From Alkalimonas delamerensis (GTDB lineage Bacteria; Pseudomonadota; Gammaproteobacteria; Enterobacterales; Alteromonadaceae): 64,000 nt of DNA. Positions 59,803 through 64,000 of this stretch are shown one piece after another. Where the stretch lies: contig NZ_JAUZVY010000001.1 of the NCBI RefSeq assembly GCF_030717955.1, positions 806,001 to 870,000 of the forward strand, written 5' to 3'. Each line of letters starts with the position of its first letter. Position 1 is the first letter of the stretch. The translations under genes and the position numbers were made by a program. The notes under the pieces were generated by a model, which saw nothing but the letters and a program-made list of their open reading frames with translations, was not told where the DNA came from and did no database searches.

Positions 59803-60246
59803 ATGATTAAACCACCATTACTTAAAACCAGGCCCTTTGTTGCTGCATCAGCAATCGCTATGCTGCTTTTGCTATGGCAGCTAATGAGTTGGTGGCGATT
59901 TGAGTCGCCATTATCTCTGAGCTATCAACAAAGTCATTACCAGGTTTTTGTTTATGGAACCTTGAAACAACCACTGATTCGGCGGTTGGTAGTGGGGGCT
60001 CAGATTGAAGCTGTGCCCGCACAGCTTGAGGGGTATCAGAAAAGTGGTTTAACCATAGTCCCTCAAGTTGATGGCGTTGTTGCTGGCTACCTGATAACAC
60101 TCACAGCAACACAAATGCAGCGCGTTGACCGCTACGAACGTCTGGGCGTGCGTTACTGCCGATTTGAGGTGGTGCTGGCAAGTGGGGATAATGCCTGGGT
60201 CTACCAAAGGCTTGGCTCTGGTTATTGTGAACAAGAGCTACGGTAA
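59803..60246 (+). CDS. Membrane-anchored gamma-glutamylcyclotransferase-like protein
   Basis: 147 aa from ATG 59803; upstream in-frame extension is possible. An N-terminal membrane helix (about 15-32) is unusual for this family. The GGCT fold is shown by YQVFVYGTLKQPLIRR (YGTL motif), then VDGVVAGYLITLTATQMQRVDRYERLGVRYCR with the catalytic-region Glu. Members cleave gamma-glutamyl amines or act on related amides. The helix would place it in the membrane, probably with the catalytic part in the periplasm. Substrate unknown. Confidence 0.7.
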   Translation: MIKPPLLKTRPFVAASAIAMLLLLWQLMSWWRFESPLSLSYQQSHYQVFVYGTLKQPLIRRLVVGAQIEAVPAQLEGYQKSGLTIVPQVDGVVAGYLITLTATQMQRVDRYERLGVRYCRFEVVLASGDNAWVYQRLGSGYCEQELR

Positions 60247-60321
60247 ATTGTCGCGCTTTTAACAACACGACCGCGATTCCTTTGGTAAAATAACACCATT
60301 GAGACCGGTAGGAGCCTTACG

Positions 60322-60519
60322 TTGTTGTTGTTGCCAGTTGTTTTTATCTGTACTGCGATCTCCATTTACATTGCTGCTCTGCGGGCGGGTATGTCAGCCT
60401 GGCGTTGGGCGATGGCTGCGCTTGCGCTAGGTCCTTTGTTGCTTCCTCTTTTTACCAGCCATAAACGTTTGGTGTTGTTAAAAGCAAGAGGCCAAAGCAG
60501 CCGCCTGTTCAGGCCATAA
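60322..60519 (+). CDS. Small two-helix membrane protein, TTG start
   Basis: 65 aa starting at TTG, supported by TAGGAG ending 7 bases upstream. Two hydrophobic segments (about 2-20 and 27-44), then a basic tail (HKRLVLLKARGQ). I recognise no family. It overlaps the 3' end of hdfR on the other strand by 11 bases. Confidence 0.55.
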   Translation: MLLLPVVFICTAISIYIAALRAGMSAWRWAMAALALGPLLLPLFTSHKRLVLLKARGQSSRLFRP

Positions 60520-61354
60520 GCTGCTGCAATTGGGTTAAAACCAGCTGTACCCCTTCATTTTCTTCAGCCTGCTTGAGGTAAGCGGCGGATAAACTTCGCC
60601 GCAACACTGGCATGGTATCGATTTGCCGTAATCTTCCTGACTCCAGGTGCCCCTGAATCATGCTTTTTGGCAAGTAAGCTGCTCCGCGTTGTTGCAGCAC
60701 CGATGCCAATGCAATACCAGCGTGGTTGGTCCGCACTGTGACCCGGGTATCTTCATGCACAATACCTGCTTGTTTCATCTGAAAAGCGGTTCCCCAGTCC
60801 ATCAGGATATAATTGGCTTGCAGGGCTTCTTTGGTAGCCGGGCTATCGGCGTGGATAACCGGAACTAACTGCAGCTCGGTTAGATGGGTAACCAACAAGT
60901 CATCGCTGTTGGGGGGATCGAACAAAATGGCCAGGTCTAGCTGCCGTTCGGAAAGCCCTCGAATAATGGACTCCCGCTCCAGACTCTCAGCACGCCAGCT
61001 GATGTTGGGCAGCTGTTGCTGCATACTCAGAAAGGCAAGCATCAGGTAGCTATCCCACAAGGTTGCGGTGGCAGCGATCACCAGTTGCTGGTGGTCGGCT
61101 GGCACGGCAACATCCTGGCGGGCTCGCTGCAAGGTCAGCATCATGCTTTCAGCATGCGGCAGCAAACGCTCTCCTGCCGTGGTGAGCTGAATATTGTTGC
61201 GGTGCCGGCTAAAAAGGGTCACGCCCAAGTGCTGCTCAAGCTGGCGGATGCGAAAACTAACAGCAGACTGAGTCAAAAAGAGGTTTTCAGCTGCTTTGCC
61301 AAAGTGTCGGGTGCGCTGCACTTCTAAAAAAGTTTTGAGTAACTCAGTATCCAC
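60509..61354 (-). CDS. hdfR: LysR-family regulator HdfR
   Basis: 281 aa, GTG start with AAGGGAA upstream. The N-terminal winged helix DTELLKTFLEVQRTRHFGKAAENLFLTQSAVSFRIRQLEQHLGV matches E. coli HdfR almost residue for residue. The C-terminal effector domain is diverged. HdfR controls flagellar genes in E. coli. Divergent from maoP, the E. coli arrangement. A palindrome just upstream may be its own operator. Confidence 0.92.
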   Translation of the reverse strand: MDTELLKTFLEVQRTRHFGKAAENLFLTQSAVSFRIRQLEQHLGVTLFSRHRNNIQLTTAGERLLPHAESMMLTLQRARQDVAVPADHQQLVIAATATLWDSYLMLAFLSMQQQLPNISWRAESLERESIIRGLSERQLDLAILFDPPNSDDLLVTHLTELQLVPVIHADSPATKEALQANYILMDWGTAFQMKQAGIVHEDTRVTVRTNHAGIALASVLQQRGAAYLPKSMIQGHLESGRLRQIDTMPVLRRSLSAAYLKQAEENEGVQLVLTQLQQLMA

Positions 61355-61370
61355 CGTGTTCCCTTAGAAA

Positions 61371-61391
61371 TTTTTATCTTCACGATAAAAA
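61371..61391. promoter_or_regulatory. Inverted repeat in front of hdfR
   Basis: TTTTTATC (61371-61378), 5-base spacer TTCAC, GATAAAAA (61384-61391): perfect 8-bp arms, 17 bases before the hdfR start. Likely a LysR-type autoregulatory site; not proven. Confidence 0.5.
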
Positions 61392-61445
61392 ACTTTTGTT
61401 TTACGAGGGCGATTTTGTTCACCATACTCCGCACAGTTGCGCAGG

Positions 61446-61477
61446 GCAAGCGGATTGTGATCCCAATCGCGACTTGC
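61446..61477. promoter_or_regulatory. Nested dyad upstream of maoP, candidate maoS-type site
   Basis: GATTG (61453-61457) and CAATC (61464-61468) around TGATCC, with outer GCAAG (61446-61450) and CTTGC (61473-61477) offset by two bases. It lies about 50 bases before maoP. In E. coli MaoP acts on a short site (maoS) near its own gene; this dyad is a candidate by location and symmetry only. Confidence 0.35.
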
Positions 61478-61528
61478 TTTGTATACCCACTAACGCATTG
61501 TCATGATGAGCAAAAGAGGAAAAAAGTG

Positions 61529-61876
61529 ATGCAGCAAAGTTTTGTCGCTACACGTCGCTTTTTCGATGATCGGAATTTCCCGAAAGGGTTTACCCGCTCC
61601 GGACGTTTTACCCTGGCTGAGGGCAATTTGCTGGAAAAGCACGGTATTGCGTTGCAAGAGCTGGAGCAGGGCAGTCGCACTCCTCAAACCGATGAAGAGC
61701 ATCACTTTGTAATGGTTTGCAAAGGTGAAGCTGAGGCTGCCTCGGCAGTGGAGAAAACCTGGCTGAAATACAAACAGCGGGTGCAGGAAAAACGTAAGTT
61801 TCACACCGTGTTCGGTAAAAAGCGCATCGCCGATAGCAGTGATGATTTTAGCTACGTAGAGGCAGATAGCGACTGA
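61529..61876 (+). CDS. maoP: Macrodomain Ori organisation protein MaoP
   Basis: 115 aa from ATG 61529 with AGAGGA upstream; longer in-frame starts lack support. It matches E. coli MaoP/YifE along its length: RRFFDDRNFPKGFTRSGRFTLAE, LLEKHG, FVMVCKGEAEA and WLKYKQRV..KRKFHT. It has the expected acidic C-terminus. In E. coli it insulates the Ori macrodomain through the maoS site. It is divergent from hdfR as in E. coli. Confidence 0.95.
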   Translation: MQQSFVATRRFFDDRNFPKGFTRSGRFTLAEGNLLEKHGIALQELEQGSRTPQTDEEHHFVMVCKGEAEAASAVEKTWLKYKQRVQEKRKFHTVFGKKRIADSSDDFSYVEADSD

Positions 61877-61893
61877 GTTTGTTCTGCTGTTTA

Positions 61894-61917
61894 GCCTGGC
61901 TGTGCGAGCAGCCAGGC
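61894..61917. terminator. Hairpin between convergent maoP and the GGDEF-EAL gene
   Basis: Perfect 9-bp stem GCCTGGCTG (61894-61902) / CAGCCAGGC (61909-61917), 6-base loop. There is no T tract on either side, so termination is uncertain. Confidence 0.45.
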
Positions 61918-61919
61918 CA

Positions 61920-64000
61920 TTAGTTTACGCTGCTGGCGGATGTCAGGGCTGTCACCTTTGAGCTGGTGTCCTGTGTTTTTTGTTGCCTTAAAAACTGGGT
62001 AAAATCGTCTGCAGACAGTGGCTTGCTGTAATAATACCCCTGAATGACTTCGCAGCGAAGCTGCTTCAGCATATCCAATTGTTGTTTCACCTCCACTCCT
62101 TCAGCGACCACCGTTAAGCTTAAATTGTGGGCGATGGTGACGATGGTATCGACCATATTCCTGCCCCGGGCTGTGCCCATATCATCTACAAACGCCTTAT
62201 CAATTTTCAGAGTGTTGAGTGGAAACTGTTTTAAATACGCCAGCGAGGAATAGCCTGTTCCAAAGTCATCCATGGCCAGGTGAATGCCGCGCGCCCGCAG
62301 CTTCTTCATGGTATCAATCGCCATGGTGGGTGACTGCATGACAGTACCCTCGGTAATTTCAAGCTCCAGATGGTAAGAGGGCAGTTCGGTTTGTTGCAAC
62401 ACATCATCGATTTGCTCGCACAAAAAAGGCAGCATAAATTGCTTGGCGGAGAGGTTGACAGCCACCCGGCCATGAAATAATTCTTGATCTATCCAGGCCT
62501 TCACCTGCTGACAGGCTTTGCGCAACACCACGGCACCAATTTCAACAATTTGGCCGGTTTCCTCAGCCACCGGAATAAAGGTGGCCGGACTGATGATGCC
62601 GCGCTTGGGTGTGATAAAGCGCACCAGAGCTTCCATGCCGAGCAGTTTGCCGGAGTGGATGTCCATTTTAGGTTGGTAGTAGACAGTGAAGAAGTCTTCT
62701 TTTAAGCCATGACGGATCAGGTTTTCGATCTGCAGTCGTTTGACGGCCTGCTTGTTCATGCTGTCATTAAAAAACAGGTAGCGATTACCGCCTTCATTTT
62801 TCGCATGGTACATGGCGGTATCGGCGTTTCGCAGTAAGCTTTGTGGATCCTGGCCATCTTCCGGGTAGAGCACAATGCCAATGCTGCAGCTGATCACCAG
62901 CTCATGTTGATGAATAAAAAATGGCAGATTAATTTGCTTGATAAGCTCTTTAGCCAGACTGGTAATGGTATGAATATCGTTGGTATTTTCCAGTAAAATA
63001 GCAAACTCATCACCACCTAAACGGTACAATTGGCCTTTGCTGCGGGGAAACAGACTTAAACGTTCGGTCAGTTTAATTAATAAGCCATCACCCAACTGAT
63101 GGCCCAATGAATCATTGATTTTTTTGAAGTTATCCAAATCAAACATCAGCAATGAGTGGCGTTTTTGCTGCTTCACTAACTGGCTGAGCTGACTGAGAAA
63201 CAGGGCTCTGTTGGGCAAGCCGGTTAAGGTATCGCTGTTGGCCAGTCGGCTAAGCTCTTTTTCGCGATTCTTTCGCTCGGTAATGTCGGAGAATACCGCA
63301 ACATACTGTTGGATCTCACCGCGCTCATCCCGGACAACATTAAAATTTAATTCCGCATAGTAGGTTTGACCATCGCTGCGTTGCTCCTCCACCTCGCCGG
63401 ACCAGGTGCCTGTGGTTACCAGCTTTTGCCGGATATCGCGCAGAAAGCGGTTCGGGTAAAGAGAAAGCTCGAAGGGCAGATGCAAAACGTCGGCCCGGCT
63501 TTTGCTGGTGATGCGGCTAAAAGCTGGGTTTACTTCCAGGATGCGGAAGTTATTATCGCAAATCACCACCGCATCGGAGATATTTTCCAGGCACTGTGCA
63601 AAGAGCTGCAGCCGCTCTTCTGCCAGCTTAATGTGGTGAATATTTTTCAGGGTTCCTGTCATTCGGCTGGCTTGCTGCTGACTGTTGTAGCTGACCACTT
63701 TCCCCCGGTCCAGCACCCAGACCCATTCATTGGCACTGGATTGTATCCGGTAGGTGGCTTCAAAATAAGGCGTCTTGCCAGCAAGGTGTTCGCTTAAGGC
63801 ATCACTGACACGATCCAGATCCTGAGGGTGGATTTGCTGGCGGTTGGGTGGGATGTCCTGAGTATTGGGAGCCAGTTCTACCGGTGTCTGCCAGGAGCTT
63901 GAGCGGTACAAGGTTCCTTCTTCAATGTTCCAGTCCCAAAGCTCATCGCCACTGCCCCATAGCGACAGTCGGAGTCGTTCCTCACTGTGTTCAAGTCGAC
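61920..64000 (-). CDS. PAS-GGDEF-EAL cyclic-di-GMP signalling protein, N-terminus cut by the window edge
   Basis: The frame stays open to base 64000, so the start is outside. Visible parts, from the edge: a PAS domain (LSLWGSGDELWDWNIEEG), a second PAS (LFAQCLENISDAVVICDNNFRILEVN), GGDEF with intact active site (YRLGGDEFAILL), and EAL with intact GMEALVRF and AMDDFGTGYSSLAYL. Both catalytic domains look active, so it could make or break cyclic di-GMP. Proteins beginning with this PAS often carry a large periplasmic sensor domain upstream (inference). Confidence 0.9.
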   Translation of the reverse strand, partial: RLEHSEERLRLSLWGSGDELWDWNIEEGTLYRSSSWQTPVELAPNTQDIPPNRQQIHPQDLDRVSDALSEHLAGKTPYFEATYRIQSSANEWVWVLDRGKVVSYNSQQQASRMTGTLKNIHHIKLAEERLQLFAQCLENISDAVVICDNNFRILEVNPAFSRITSKSRADVLHLPFELSLYPNRFLRDIRQKLVTTGTWSGEVEEQRSDGQTYYAELNFNVVRDERGEIQQYVAVFSDITERKNREKELSRLANSDTLTGLPNRALFLSQLSQLVKQQKRHSLLMFDLDNFKKINDSLGHQLGDGLLIKLTERLSLFPRSKGQLYRLGGDEFAILLENTNDIHTITSLAKELIKQINLPFFIHQHELVISCSIGIVLYPEDGQDPQSLLRNADTAMYHAKNEGGNRYLFFNDSMNKQAVKRLQIENLIRHGLKEDFFTVYYQPKMDIHSGKLLGMEALVRFITPKRGIISPATFIPVAEETGQIVEIGAVVLRKACQQVKAWIDQELFHGRVAVNLSAKQFMLPFLCEQIDDVLQQTELPSYHLELEITEGTVMQSPTMAIDTMKKLRARGIHLAMDDFGTGYSSLAYLKQFPLNTLKIDKAFVDDMGTARGRNMVDTIVTIAHNLSLTVVAEGVEVKQQLDMLKQLRCEVIQGYYYSKPLSADDFTQFLRQQKTQDTSSKVTALTSASSVN

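Overview
The window reads as chromosomal DNA of a gammaproteobacterium. The best guess is the Alteromonadales or relatives such as Rheinheimera, Arsukibacterium or Alishewanella. This placement rests on gene neighbourhoods (fadI-fadJ, yfcH-folX, tesA/ybbA-ybbP, hdfR/maoP), on the proteins themselves, and on an exosortase A polysaccharide locus; it is inference, not a database match. Most of the window is typical dense housekeeping sequence. About half (1-34.8 kb) is devoted to making, exporting and decorating a surface polysaccharide.

Region 1 (1-14 kb) is a surface-polysaccharide modification cluster. It holds the end of a Wzx-type flippase, a CapA-like metallophosphatase and an isolated PhaB-like acetoacetyl-CoA reductase. 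Next comes a three-gene unit of two asparagine-synthase-like proteins with degenerate glutaminase domains plus a second flippase, preceded by a Pho-box-like promoter. After it lie an AT-rich membrane acyltransferase, an AAC(3)-fold N-acetyltransferase with an unidentified probable beta-propeller protein, a kinase-fold protein, a polysaccharide deacetylase and a glycosyltransferase. Region 2 (14-17 kb) makes GDP-mannose (ManC and a phosphomannomutase). Region 3 (17-34.8 kb) is the exosortase A (XrtA) locus: a membrane-anchored PHP-domain protein, a glycosyltransferase operon with a tiny translationally coupled leader ORF, a third flippase, XrtA, deacetylase and initiating sugar transferase on the minus strand, then divergently Wza-like export lipoprotein, chain-length regulator, tyrosine autokinase, outer-membrane barrel, and the locus ATPase. 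No PEP-CTERM substrate, PrsK/PrsR regulator or obvious Wzy polymerase is inside the window.

Region 4 (34.9-35.7 kb) is a tRNA operon: tRNA-Ala(GGC) and three identical tRNA-Glu(TTC) genes behind a near-consensus sigma-70 promoter, followed by a degraded fourth tRNA-Glu and a 7-bp tandem repeat. Region 5 (35.7-49 kb) is core genome: tesA/ybbA/ybbP, yfcH, folX, an AI-2E family permease, a PhoPQ-like two-component system with a PepSY protein, a glycine-zipper protein, a ComEA-like HhH protein, a degenerate EAL-HDOD protein and PutP. Region 6 (49-55.8 kb) is a six-gene MoxR/DUF58/DUF4381/VWA/VWA-TPR/BatD operon on the minus strand. Region 7 (55.8-64 kb) has a 266-bp MITE-like palindromic element, fadIJ behind a FadR-like operator, a membrane-anchored gamma-glutamylcyclotransferase-like protein, a 65-aa membrane protein, hdfR divergent from maoP, and a PAS-GGDEF-EAL protein that runs off the right edge.

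The most unusual items are the degenerate asparagine-synthase pair with its possible phosphate-starvation promoter, the 18-codon leader ORF, the MITE, the palindromes upstream of the comEA-like gene and between hdfR and maoP, and the decayed tRNA-Glu beside the heptanucleotide repeat. All regulatory calls are by eye.
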